The notes under the pieces were generated by a model. That model was not told the DNA's origin. It did not search any database and worked only from the letters and a program-made list of their open reading frames with translations. A stretch of DNA of 61,691 nt from Aliarcobacter sp. (lineage in GTDB: Bacteria > Campylobacterota > Campylobacteria > Campylobacterales > Arcobacteraceae): positions 1 through 61,691 of the forward strand of contig JAQTXA010000019.1 of the NCBI GenBank assembly GCA_028689025.1. Reading direction: 5' to 3'. How positions within the stretch are numbered: the stretch's first letter is position 1; every line of letters starts with the position of its first letter. A program made the translations under genes and the position numbers. Positions 45,928-52,374 of this stretch are shown here, in pieces.

Positions 45928-46141
45928 TTTTATCCTCTAATAATTCATAAATTTGGATTTCAAGGCCTTTACAAAGTTTTAATAAATTCAAATAAGAGGG
46001 ATTACGTTTACCACGTTCTAACATACTTATATAAGTTCTATCAAAATCACATTTGTGAGCAAGTGCTTCCTGAGAAAGACTTAATTCTTGTCTGTATTTT
46101 TTTATTTTTTCACCAAGTTCTATTAATTCTTTATTTTCCAT
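45920..46141 (-). CDS. XRE-family controller (C) protein of the R-M system
   Basis: The 73-residue protein is a single helix-turn-helix domain: LGEKIKKYRQELSLSQEALAHKCDFDRTYISMLERGKRNPSYLNLLKL. Size and pattern match C proteins, which turn on the endonuclease late, after methylation has protected DNA. The gene is directly upstream of, and overlaps, the endonuclease gene, and has an operator-like repeat pair 22-47 bp before its start. Confidence 0.85.
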   Translation of the reverse strand: MENKELIELGEKIKKYRQELSLSQEALAHKCDFDRTYISMLERGKRNPSYLNLLKLCKGLEIQIYELLEDKNG

Positions 46142-46162
46142 ATTTAATATTATTATGATGAT

Positions 46163-46188
46163 GTCAATAAGTCTACGGACAATATGTC
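46163..46188 (-). promoter_or_regulatory. C-box-like tandem operator
   Basis: On the minus strand GACATATTGTC (46188-46178) and GACTTATTGAC (46173-46163) lie in tandem, 15 bp start to start. Each is a near-palindrome with a GAC half-site, as in C-protein operators that first activate and then repress. The pair ends 22 bp before the C-gene ATG. Confidence 0.55.
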
Positions 46189-46210
46189 ACATTTTGAAGT
46201 ATTCTTTTAG

Positions 46211-46648
46211 TTATTTAGTTTTATTTAAGTCCGAAATTGCTTCATTGTTATAAGTATTATCTTCGATTTCTATAAAAAGTTTTTTATCTTCATTTGTACA
46301 AGCATAAATATTTTTAATATAACCATCTTTTATAAACTTCTTATCAACATCTTTTGTATATAAAGAATGTGTAATAATTCTATATCCATTATTTTTTTTG
46401 TCTTTACAATTAATTATTCTATTAAAAGGAATATCTTCTTCTTTATTTTCAAATGTCATTTTAAATGTTTTATCATTGTAATTACAAATTGAAATTTCAT
46501 TTTTATTCATTGTATATTTGTGCTTTTCAGGGCAATTTTTAATTTGATTTATTGGCACAATAATTTCATTTTTTACTGTCTGAACTTCTGCATTTAATGA
46601 TGTAGCAAGTGTTGTTAATACTAATAATTTTGTTAAATTTCTTTTCAT
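46211..46648 (-). CDS. Exported small protein, cotranscribed with the phage repressor
   Basis: A signal peptide (LTKLLVLTTLATSLNA) precedes a 125-residue mature domain with four Cys (NCPEKH, ICNYN, NCKDK, ACTNED), probably disulfide-bonded. Its ATG overlaps the repressor stop (ATGA), so it is made in the lysogen. A periplasmic protein expressed with the repressor could block a second infection by related phage. That role is inferred only from position; no family is recognised. Confidence 0.65.
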   Translation of the reverse strand: MKRNLTKLLVLTTLATSLNAEVQTVKNEIIVPINQIKNCPEKHKYTMNKNEISICNYNDKTFKMTFENKEEDIPFNRIINCKDKKNNGYRIITHSLYTKDVDKKFIKDGYIKNIYACTNEDKKLFIEIEDNTYNNEAISDLNKTK

Positions 46649-46992
46649 ATTTTTCCTTTTAATTTTTCTGCTTCTGTAATATGATAAATATACTTAATTT
46701 GATTTTCATTCAATAGCTCTAAATTATTGATAATTTCTTCTTTAAAATTTATCTCATTTTTTATAACTTTATTATCTGTATAAATTTCATTTAGATTCAG
46801 ATTTTCTGTAATACATAACTCTAATATTTCATTGTGAGGTATTGAATTAGTTCTTTTTCTTTCACTAAATGTATTTGTTTTCATATTTAATCTTATTGAT
46901 AATTCTTTATCTGAGCCTATTTTGAGGGCATCTTTAAGATTTAATATAATTTTTTCAAAATTATTCATAATTTCTGTATTTCCTATTGACAT
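46645..46992 (-). CDS. CI-type phage repressor
   Basis: The protein has the helix-turn-helix of the phage CI repressor family: LNLKDALKIGSDKELSIRLNMKTNTFSERKRTNSIPHNEILELC. It lacks the long C-terminal protease domain and is 115 residues, as is common in inoviruses. The start is ATG 46992, or more likely ATG 46968 (MNNFEK), which has AGGA 12 bases before it. It is divergent from the early gene at 47044, with an operator in between. Confidence 0.8.
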   Translation of the reverse strand: MSIGNTEIMNNFEKIILNLKDALKIGSDKELSIRLNMKTNTFSERKRTNSIPHNEILELCITENLNLNEIYTDNKVIKNEINFKEEIINNLELLNENQIKYIYHITEAEKLKGKI

Positions 46993-46997
46993 ATATT

Positions 46998-47008
46998 CAG
47001 ATAATCTG
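46998..47008. promoter_or_regulatory. Operator between repressor and early phage genes
   Basis: CAGAT-A-ATCTG is a perfect palindrome (11 bp with a central A). It directly abuts the -10 box TATAAT (47009-47014) of the rightward promoter and lies 6 bp from the repressor start codon. The geometry fits a repressor that blocks the early promoter and its own. Confidence 0.6.
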
Positions 47009-47014
47009 TATAAT
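47009..47014 (+). promoter_or_regulatory. Early phage promoter (-10 box)
   Basis: TATAAT lies 30 bp before ATG 47044. It directly follows the palindromic operator, so repression is likely in the lysogen. Confidence 0.6.
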
Positions 47015-47043
47015 TAGAGCAATTTATTACTTGGGGTAACAAA

Positions 47044-47484
47044 ATGCAATCAAACAAACAGTTTAACTCACCATTTTATCAAAATAAAACAAATATTCAA
47101 AATTTAACTAATTCAGAATTAGATGATTTATATTCAACTGTTTACGATTCATTAGGTGAAGCAATTGAAAATGATGATTTAGAATTACATGATGAAATTT
47201 TACCAGTACTTAGAGCAATTAAAACAGAGATTCAAAACAGAAATAAAGTTACACCAGAAAATGAAATACAAACAATAGATAATCAAATTCAAGTTACTCA
47301 AACACAAATTAATAGATTCAATAAATTAAACTCTTTTGCAACATTTTTACAAAAAAAATCAAATAAAAAATCTTTCTATAAATATAGACAAATACTACTT
47401 TCAATCAGAAATAAAATTGACTTGAAACAAAGAGTTTTAAATCTTTTAGCATGGGAAAAAGAAAGACTTATTAACTTTGCTTAA
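47044..47484 (+). CDS. Early phage protein of unknown function
   Basis: The 146-residue protein is polar and helical, rich in Asn, Gln and Lys, with a coiled-coil-like stretch (IQTIDNQIQVTQTQINRFNKL). It is the first gene after the operator-controlled promoter. No family is recognised. Its place, ahead of the ssDNA-binding protein and coat genes, suggests a role in replication control or the lysis-lysogeny choice. Confidence 0.65.
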   Translation: MQSNKQFNSPFYQNKTNIQNLTNSELDDLYSTVYDSLGEAIENDDLELHDEILPVLRAIKTEIQNRNKVTPENEIQTIDNQIQVTQTQINRFNKLNSFATFLQKKSNKKSFYKYRQILLSIRNKIDLKQRVLNLLAWEKERLINFA

Positions 47485-47544
47485 TAACTCTCTATTAAGT
47501 CCAAAAATCAATCTTGGATTTAATAGTGGGTTTTCATATTCACT

Positions 47545-47589
47545 CGCTAGTTTAGTACCCCTAATCTAGCGTTATTGGTTCATGGGGTA
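47545..47589 (+). ncRNA. Predicted H-type pseudoknot upstream of the likely ssDNA-binding-protein gene
   Basis: Stem 1 pairs CGCTAGTTTA (47545-47554) with TAATCTAGCG (47562-47571), 9 of 10 pairs. The loop GTACCCC holds TACCCC (47556-47561), which is exactly complementary to GGGGTA (47584-47589). Connecting loops are 1 and 12 bases, as in classical H-type pseudoknots. It ends 60 bases before ATG 47650. The phage T4 gene 32 leader uses a pseudoknot of this kind for autoregulation by an ssDNA-binding protein. The function here is inferred. Confidence 0.45.
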
Positions 47590-47649
47590 AAAAATATATT
47601 AGTCGTAGCCGTAAAGGTATAAATCGATTAAAAAAATAAGGAAAATAAA

Positions 47650-48039
47650 ATGTCAATAGAAAAACCAACAACTTCAAATTCAAACTCAGTTAAACCAATT
47701 CAAGTAATCGAACATGGTAACTTCTTATATGGAACATTAGACGGTATAGACTTCACAGCAAGTGGAATTATGCAAGATACTAAAAGACCATACGGTGCAA
47801 GTATTAGACTTAAATTTATTATGAAATCTACAATCTTAAAAGACTTAAACGGTATCAAAATACCAGTTCAAAGAGCAACTTCTCAAATTGTTAAATTAGC
47901 AAGTACAGATGATAAATTACCTCAATTAGTTCAAAAATATAATGAGTTAGTAGGTAAAGATTTATTTATAAATTATAACTCTAAAGATGGCGATATTTTA
48001 AATATCCAAGATGAAAATGAGATTATTGAAATAAAGTAA
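47650..48039 (+). CDS. Probable ssDNA-binding protein (gV-like)
   Basis: The 129-residue protein lies immediately upstream of the major coat gene, where inoviruses keep the ssDNA-binding protein that coats replicated single strands. The core has alternating beta strands (FLYGTLDGIDFTASG, GASIRLKFIM, KDLFINYN, DGDILNIQ) compatible with an OB fold. The start and end are polar. Assignment rests on position and pattern, not on a recognised motif. Confidence 0.6.
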   Translation: MSIEKPTTSNSNSVKPIQVIEHGNFLYGTLDGIDFTASGIMQDTKRPYGASIRLKFIMKSTILKDLNGIKIPVQRATSQIVKLASTDDKLPQLVQKYNELVGKDLFINYNSKDGDILNIQDENEIIEIK

Positions 48040-48313
48040 TTTCATAACTGGTGGGCATAGAATCCGTACCTCTTGTAAGTCCCTACCACTCGATTTTAAA
48101 AAATACAGAAGATATCTTAATTCGTTAGATATGTAAGACTGTAATTTTTTAAAATGAGTACACAAACGAGAGTGCGTGAGGCTGTAAATGACAAATAAGA
48201 AAAGGCTAAATATCTGCCACTAGACGGATATATATGCGATTAGAAAAAGAAAAAAATAAATATTATTGAGTACATGATTTGTGTATTCAATATACTTTAT
48301 TTAGGAGAGAGAT
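48040..48313 (+). other. Noncoding region before the coat gene, with possible RNA structure
   Basis: This 274-bp gap in a tightly packed phage genome has no convincing gene. TGGTGGG near 48049 can pair with CCCTACCA near 48082 (one bulge), and ATATCT/AGATAT near 48114-48134 forms a hairpin. A TATACT box at 48291 near the end may start coat transcription. The region could hold the packaging signal, a minus-strand origin or a leader structure. Confidence 0.4.
48291..48296 (+). promoter_or_regulatory. Probable -10 box of the coat operon
   Basis: TATACT lies 17 bp before ATG 48314, followed by AGGAGA. High coat expression would need a strong promoter here. Confidence 0.45.
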
Positions 48314-48448
48314 ATGCCAGTTTTAACAGCAACAGATATTGACACAGCGTCAGTTTTAACAAACCTTATGTTTGCAGGTGGAGCAGTTCTAGGGGTTCAA
48401 TTAGTGACATTCGGTTACAAAAGAATCTTAGGTTTCTTTGGTAGATAA
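48314..48448 (+). CDS. Major coat protein (pVIII-like), 44 residues
   Basis: The protein reads M-P-V-L-T-A-T-D-I-D-T-A-S-V-L-T-N-L and continues with a hydrophobic helix (MFAGGAVLGVQLVTFGY) and a basic end (K36, R37, R44). Acidic N-terminus, hydrophobic middle and basic C-terminus are the plan of filamentous-phage major coats. There is no signal peptide; the Pf3 coat, also 44 residues, lacks one too. A strong ribosome site (AGGAGAG) precedes it and a terminator follows, as expected for the most abundant phage protein. Confidence 0.85.
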   Translation: MPVLTATDIDTASVLTNLMFAGGAVLGVQLVTFGYKRILGFFGR

Positions 48449-48468
48449 TCCAAAGTTCAATTTTTACT

Positions 48469-48503
48469 AAATCCCTTTGATTGATTTCATAGGGATTTTT
48501 TTT
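48469..48503 (+). terminator. Rho-independent terminator after the coat gene
   Basis: AAATCCCT (48469-48476) pairs with AGGGATTT (48491-48498), and a run of eight T follows (48496-48503). Inoviruses place such a terminator here, so that coat mRNA far exceeds the downstream mRNA. Confidence 0.88.
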
Positions 48504-48522
48504 ATTATAAAAGGTTTTAAAT

Positions 48523-48762
48523 ATGTCTGGAATTTTTATCAGAGGTGAATTATTAAACAAACATTTTAAAGCACCTACTGAACAATCAACAGCTTATCAC
48601 ATCTATCAATTTCAAATTAAAAATAATGATGGTTTGTATTTAATTGTAAATGTATATTCTAAGATAGAAATAGAATCTATTGAATTAAATAAAGAAGTTG
48701 AATTACAAATTTCTGTTTCTTTATTTAATAATCAAATTATCTATGAATATAAAAAGGCTTAA
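48523..48762 (+). CDS. Small phage protein, possible OB fold
   Basis: The 79-residue protein is predicted as alternating beta strands (GIFIRGELLN, AYHIYQFQI, LYLIVNVYS, EVELQISVSL, QIIYEYKKA). Size and strand pattern resemble small OB-fold ssDNA-binding proteins such as pV of f1 (87 residues), so it is a second candidate for that role. It lies after the coat terminator and before an acidic protein. No motif settles it. Confidence 0.55.
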   Translation: MSGIFIRGELLNKHFKAPTEQSTAYHIYQFQIKNNDGLYLIVNVYSKIEIESIELNKEVELQISVSLFNNQIIYEYKKA

Positions 48763-48764
48763 TT

Positions 48765-49088
48765 ATGTCTTATGAATTTGAACCTATATCTTATGGAGAT
48801 ATGATAAAAAATGCAAGAGAATCTTTAGACTGGGGCACTAAAGAATTACTTGAAGATTCAGAAGATTTTTTTGATGATGATTTAGATTATGGTTTTGAAA
48901 AAGATGAAGATGGATTTTATATTATTCCTGATAATCCTGATTATGAAATGCCTTATCAAAATAATTTATCTTATGAAGACACAACTGAATTTGAAAATTA
49001 TTTTGATAGAGATTCATCAGAAGAATCAAGTGAATTTTTTGACGGTGAATCTTTTAATTTTGATTTGTATGATGAAGAGATATTTTAA
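48765..49088 (+). CDS. Very acidic phage protein, possible DNA mimic
   Basis: About a third of the 107 residues are Asp or Glu, in clusters such as EDSEDFFDDDLDYGFEKDED and EFENYFDRDSSEESSEF, with very few Lys or Arg. Such composition occurs in DNA-mimic inhibitors of restriction or nucleoid proteins, but also in unfolded spacers. It starts two bases after its neighbour and is part of the late cluster. A DNA-mimic role is a hypothesis only. Confidence 0.6.
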   Translation: MSYEFEPISYGDMIKNARESLDWGTKELLEDSEDFFDDDLDYGFEKDEDGFYIIPDNPDYEMPYQNNLSYEDTTEFENYFDRDSSEESSEFFDGESFNFDLYDEEIF

Positions 49089-49093
49089 TTATT

Positions 49094-49435
49094 ATGAAAA
49101 CTCTTTTATTAATATATATTTTTGCTTTGTCTCTAAAAGCTGAATCAATGTATCAAGGGAAATGTGTAACTAATGTTATGGGTTATGGTAATACTTCTTT
49201 TGTTGTTCTTTATTCTAATGGTTCAGCTGATAATTTTACAAATAATACTATTTTGTCACAAATTATGGATAATTTTAATAAATTTGAATTTGATTCTACT
49301 ACTGGATATTGTATTCCTAAAACAACAAATTATAACTATCTAGGTTTAACAGAAGAACAATTTAATATCTCAATGGCTTTTTATGGAATCTTTTTATCTT
49401 CTTTAATTGCCTTTGGTTTAATAAAGGCTTTCTAA
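49094..49435 (+). CDS. Exported phage protein with C-terminal membrane helix, probable minor coat
   Basis: A signal peptide (TLLLIYIFALSLKA) is followed by a loop with two Cys (GKCVTN and GYCIP) and a C-terminal membrane helix (MAFYGIFLSSLIAFGLIKAF). This topology is that of inovirus tip or minor coat proteins held in the inner membrane before assembly. Its stop overlaps the start of the 29-residue protein (TAATG). Confidence 0.65.
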   Translation: MKTLLLIYIFALSLKAESMYQGKCVTNVMGYGNTSFVVLYSNGSADNFTNNTILSQIMDNFNKFEFDSTTGYCIPKTTNYNYLGLTEEQFNISMAFYGIFLSSLIAFGLIKAF

Positions 49436-49524
49436 TGGAATTCTTTAATTTTGTAATGCCTACAACTCTTATTGTAACTGTTGTTTTAATTGGTTTTATG
49501 GCTGTTATTAGGATTTTTAAATAA
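49435..49524 (+). CDS. 29-residue minor coat protein (pVII/pIX-like)
   Basis: ATG 49435 overlaps the stop of the previous gene, and the TAA (49522-49524) overlaps the ATG of the pIII-like gene, so all three are translationally coupled. The product is one hydrophobic helix (MEFFNFVMPTTLIVTVVLIG...) ending in RIFK. The size fits pVII and pIX of M13 (33 and 32 residues). Confidence 0.7.
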   Translation: MEFFNFVMPTTLIVTVVLIGFMAVIRIFK

Positions 49525-51038
49525 TGAAAAAAATATTACTTTTATTAATTTTAATTGCTTCGTTTTCATTTGCTGGTACTTGTACTAAAATATCTATTGT
49601 AAAAACAATTATGTCTTATTCTGCTTGTCAGAGTAATCTTCAAACTTATTCAGGTACTCAATGTATTAATGATCAAGTTCAGGGTTATACTTATTTTGTT
49701 CACCCTTTTGGTGAGAATGTTTCTTGTCCTGTTGATGGTGTCCCAGTTTTAACTCCACCTGAACCCGTTGGAAATTCTCTTTGTTCTCCTAATGCTAATG
49801 GTGATATTACTTGTGTTGCAAACCCTGACCCCATTGGTGGTGGTCGATGTCGTGAGTTATTTAATAAAGATGGTGTTATAAATGTTTGTAATCCTAACAC
49901 TAATGAGTCAAGACCTGAGCCTGATTTACAACTTATTCCTAATGCTGATGGTGTAGTTGAACCCTCTTGTATGAATGGAAAAACTTATGTTTCTCAAAAT
50001 ATGATTGGTTCTAATTCTGATGGTTCTCCATTTATAAATTATACTGATAGAGGCTGTACTACTCCAACTGGTGTAGATAATAATAGTGGTCAAATTGTTC
50101 CTGATTCTGGAACAACTCCAACAGTTACAACAAACGCAAACGGCTCAAAAACTTGGGTTTCTCCTGACGGTAACACATATAACCTAGAAACAAACGGAAC
50201 ATTAACTACAACTTATGCCGACGGTTCAACATCAGTTAAACAAGTGGGTTCTAATTATGGAGCTGGTTCTTCATCAGGTGGTTCAGGTTCTTCAGGCGGT
50301 GGAACTTCAGGAAATACAACAAACGAAGATAATGCAATAACTCCCCCAACTGATACACCAATTGATAACACACCTGTGGCAAACTCTTGTAATGATTCAG
50401 CATTAACTTTACAAGAAAAAATGCTTTGTGAACTTAATGCAGGAATGAAAAAACAAAATTCAGAAACTGCTCCCGAAAATTCTCTTAATCAATTACTAAA
50501 AGATTTAAAAACAAGTAATCAAACAGATAATACAGCAATGAACACTAATTTAAAAGATATTAAATCTCTTAATGAAAATCAATTAAACAAGCAAACTCAA
50601 GCTAATGCAACTTTAGAAAAAATAAATGATAGTGCAAATGCAACAGAATTATATAACAAAGTAATGACTGAAGATTTAAACAAACTTGTTAATAATACTC
50701 AAGACGCTGAGGGAAAAAGTTATCTAGGCACTATTACAGATTTTGTAAAAACTTTAACTACTCCAGTTAGTGGTGATGATAAAAGTTCTTATTCTAATCA
50801 AATTAATTCTAATGTTAATAGTTCTTTAGGTTCTACACTTTCTAAATATTCTAATGTTTTAGGATTTGGTTCTGCATATGCTAATCGTCCTGAAAATATT
50901 ACTATGACTATTTTTAATCAACAATATACACTTATTGATTTCTCAATTTTAGACTCTTATATATCAATGATTAGAAGTTTATTTTTAACTCTAGCTTATT
51001 TATATGGTTTTATGAATTTAATTAGGAGTTCAAATTGA
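49524..51038 (+). CDS. Adsorption protein (pIII-like)
   Basis: The 504-residue protein has a signal peptide (ILLLLILIASFSFA), a Cys-rich N-terminal part (about 18-190), Gly/Ser-rich linker (SSSGGSGSSGGGTSG near residue 250), a helical Asn/Lys-rich middle, and a C-terminal membrane anchor (SILDSYISMIRSLFLTLAYLYGFM). This domain plan is that of inovirus pIII, which binds the host pilus or membrane receptor and caps the virion. The N-terminal domain, which sets host range, has no obvious relative. Confidence 0.82.
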   Translation: MKKILLLLILIASFSFAGTCTKISIVKTIMSYSACQSNLQTYSGTQCINDQVQGYTYFVHPFGENVSCPVDGVPVLTPPEPVGNSLCSPNANGDITCVANPDPIGGGRCRELFNKDGVINVCNPNTNESRPEPDLQLIPNADGVVEPSCMNGKTYVSQNMIGSNSDGSPFINYTDRGCTTPTGVDNNSGQIVPDSGTTPTVTTNANGSKTWVSPDGNTYNLETNGTLTTTYADGSTSVKQVGSNYGAGSSSGGSGSSGGGTSGNTTNEDNAITPPTDTPIDNTPVANSCNDSALTLQEKMLCELNAGMKKQNSETAPENSLNQLLKDLKTSNQTDNTAMNTNLKDIKSLNENQLNKQTQANATLEKINDSANATELYNKVMTEDLNKLVNNTQDAEGKSYLGTITDFVKTLTTPVSGDDKSSYSNQINSNVNSSLGSTLSKYSNVLGFGSAYANRPENITMTIFNQQYTLIDFSILDSYISMIRSLFLTLAYLYGFMNLIRSSN

Positions 51039-51262
51039 CAGCTTTAAACCTTGTAATTAAAATTGCACTTTTTGCAGTATTTCTAGGATTATTATATTTA
51101 GTTTTAGATTTTTTTGTAGGACTTATCCAAACTAATTTAAATATTCCTTTCTTAGATTTATTAAGCTATCTAGGCGTTACTCAAGCCTTACAAGTTTTAA
51201 TCGCTATTTCAATTGCTTCTTATGTTGCTAATCAAGTTATAGCTTATTTTAGGTCTGCATAA
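51035..51262 (+). CDS. pVI-like minor coat protein (DUF2523 type)
   Basis: The 75-residue protein is two long hydrophobic helices with a short polar turn (TALNLVIKIALFAVFLGLL...; TQALQVLIAISIASYVANQVI). This is the DUF2523 pattern found between pIII and Zot in inoviruses. The start is TTG 51035, with AGGAG eight bases before it, overlapping the pIII stop. It anchors pIII to the virion end. Confidence 0.78.
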   Translation: MTALNLVIKIALFAVFLGLLYLVLDFFVGLIQTNLNIPFLDLLSYLGVTQALQVLIAISIASYVANQVIAYFRSA

Positions 51263-52374
51263 TGCTTACTTTATTAGTTGGTCCACCTGGAAGCGGTAAA
51301 ACACTTTTTGCAATAGATAAAGTTATAAAAATTGCAAATAATGCAGATGATGAATTAAAAAATATTCAATATGTTTATACCAATATCGGCGGTTTCAATT
51401 TTAATAAATTCAAAGATAATAAAGTTAAATTTGATAAATTAATTTTTGATTCTTTTTATGTTCATTTAAAAGTTTTATTTTCTTTATTTCTTCAAAATGA
51501 AAATAAAGATGATTTAGACATTATTTTACAAGCTTATTGTAAAGAGCATAATATTTTAAATGCTTATTTTATAATTGATGAAGCTCACAATTATTTTGAT
51601 AATCAGGACAAAGTTAAAAATTGGTGGTTTACTTATCATAGACATTTAAATCATGAGATTCTTTTAATCACTCAAAATAAATCTTTAATAAATACTCAAT
51701 ATAGAAATATCCCTGAAATATTTGTGAAAGCTCAACCAAGAAGTAAAGCAATTTCTAAAAATATATTAAGATATTTCAATTATACAGAGTATAGAATGAC
51801 TCAAAAATTCTCTACAACTGAAATTACTATAAATGATACTTATTTTGATTTATATACAAGTGGAAATAAATCTAGTCAAAAATTAGTTGGCTTAAAATAT
51901 ATTTTCATGTTTGCATTATTCATTCTATTTTTTATTACTTTATTTTCTATGTTTATCTATAGAATGTATTTTACTAACCCAGCTCAAGCAAAAGTACAAC
52001 AAACTCAAACTACTCAACCTATTAATAATCAACAAATGCAAACTTCAACAACTCAAATAAATCAACAAATGCAAACTCAATCTAATCCAGTTATTGAAGA
52101 TACAACAAATTTAAAATTATTTAAATTTAATTGCTTTGACACGCTGTGTTATTTTCAATTTGAAGATAAATCAACTTTTGAGATTCCTCAAAACATTCTA
52201 AAAGTTTATTTAATGGATATTGAAAATGATAAAAAATATTTAGAACTAAAAAACAATAGATTAGTAATTTATGTTCTAACTAATGAAACAAAATTTAACT
52301 TTATAGAACAAGGGGTACAAAATGAAAACAAAATTGAAACTGGTGCTTTTAATCTTCTTACTAACACTAAATAG
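51262..52374 (+). CDS. zot: Zot/pI-family assembly ATPase
   Basis: A Walker A motif GPPGSGKTLFA lies at residues about 7-17, and a Walker B-like AYFIIDEAHNYF near 105. An inner-membrane helix near residue 215 (IFMFALFILFFITLFSMFIY) divides the cytoplasmic ATPase from a periplasmic tail rich in Gln and Thr that would contact the secretin. This is the inovirus pI/Zot protein that drives virion extrusion. Its end overlaps the secretin gene by 53 bases. Confidence 0.92.
   Translation: MLTLLVGPPGSGKTLFAIDKVIKIANNADDELKNIQYVYTNIGGFNFNKFKDNKVKFDKLIFDSFYVHLKVLFSLFLQNENKDDLDIILQAYCKEHNILNAYFIIDEAHNYFDNQDKVKNWWFTYHRHLNHEILLITQNKSLINTQYRNIPEIFVKAQPRSKAISKNILRYFNYTEYRMTQKFSTTEITINDTYFDLYTSGNKSSQKLVGLKYIFMFALFILFFITLFSMFIYRMYFTNPAQAKVQQTQTTQPINNQQMQTSTTQINQQMQTQSNPVIEDTTNLKLFKFNCFDTLCYFQFEDKSTFEIPQNILKVYLMDIENDKKYLELKNNRLVIYVLTNETKFNFIEQGVQNENKIETGAFNLLTNTK

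Noticed and set aside
48154..48198. 14-codon frame (MSTQTRVREAVNDK) in the gap before the coat gene
   Set aside because: No ribosome site, too short, and no relation to a known inovirus protein.
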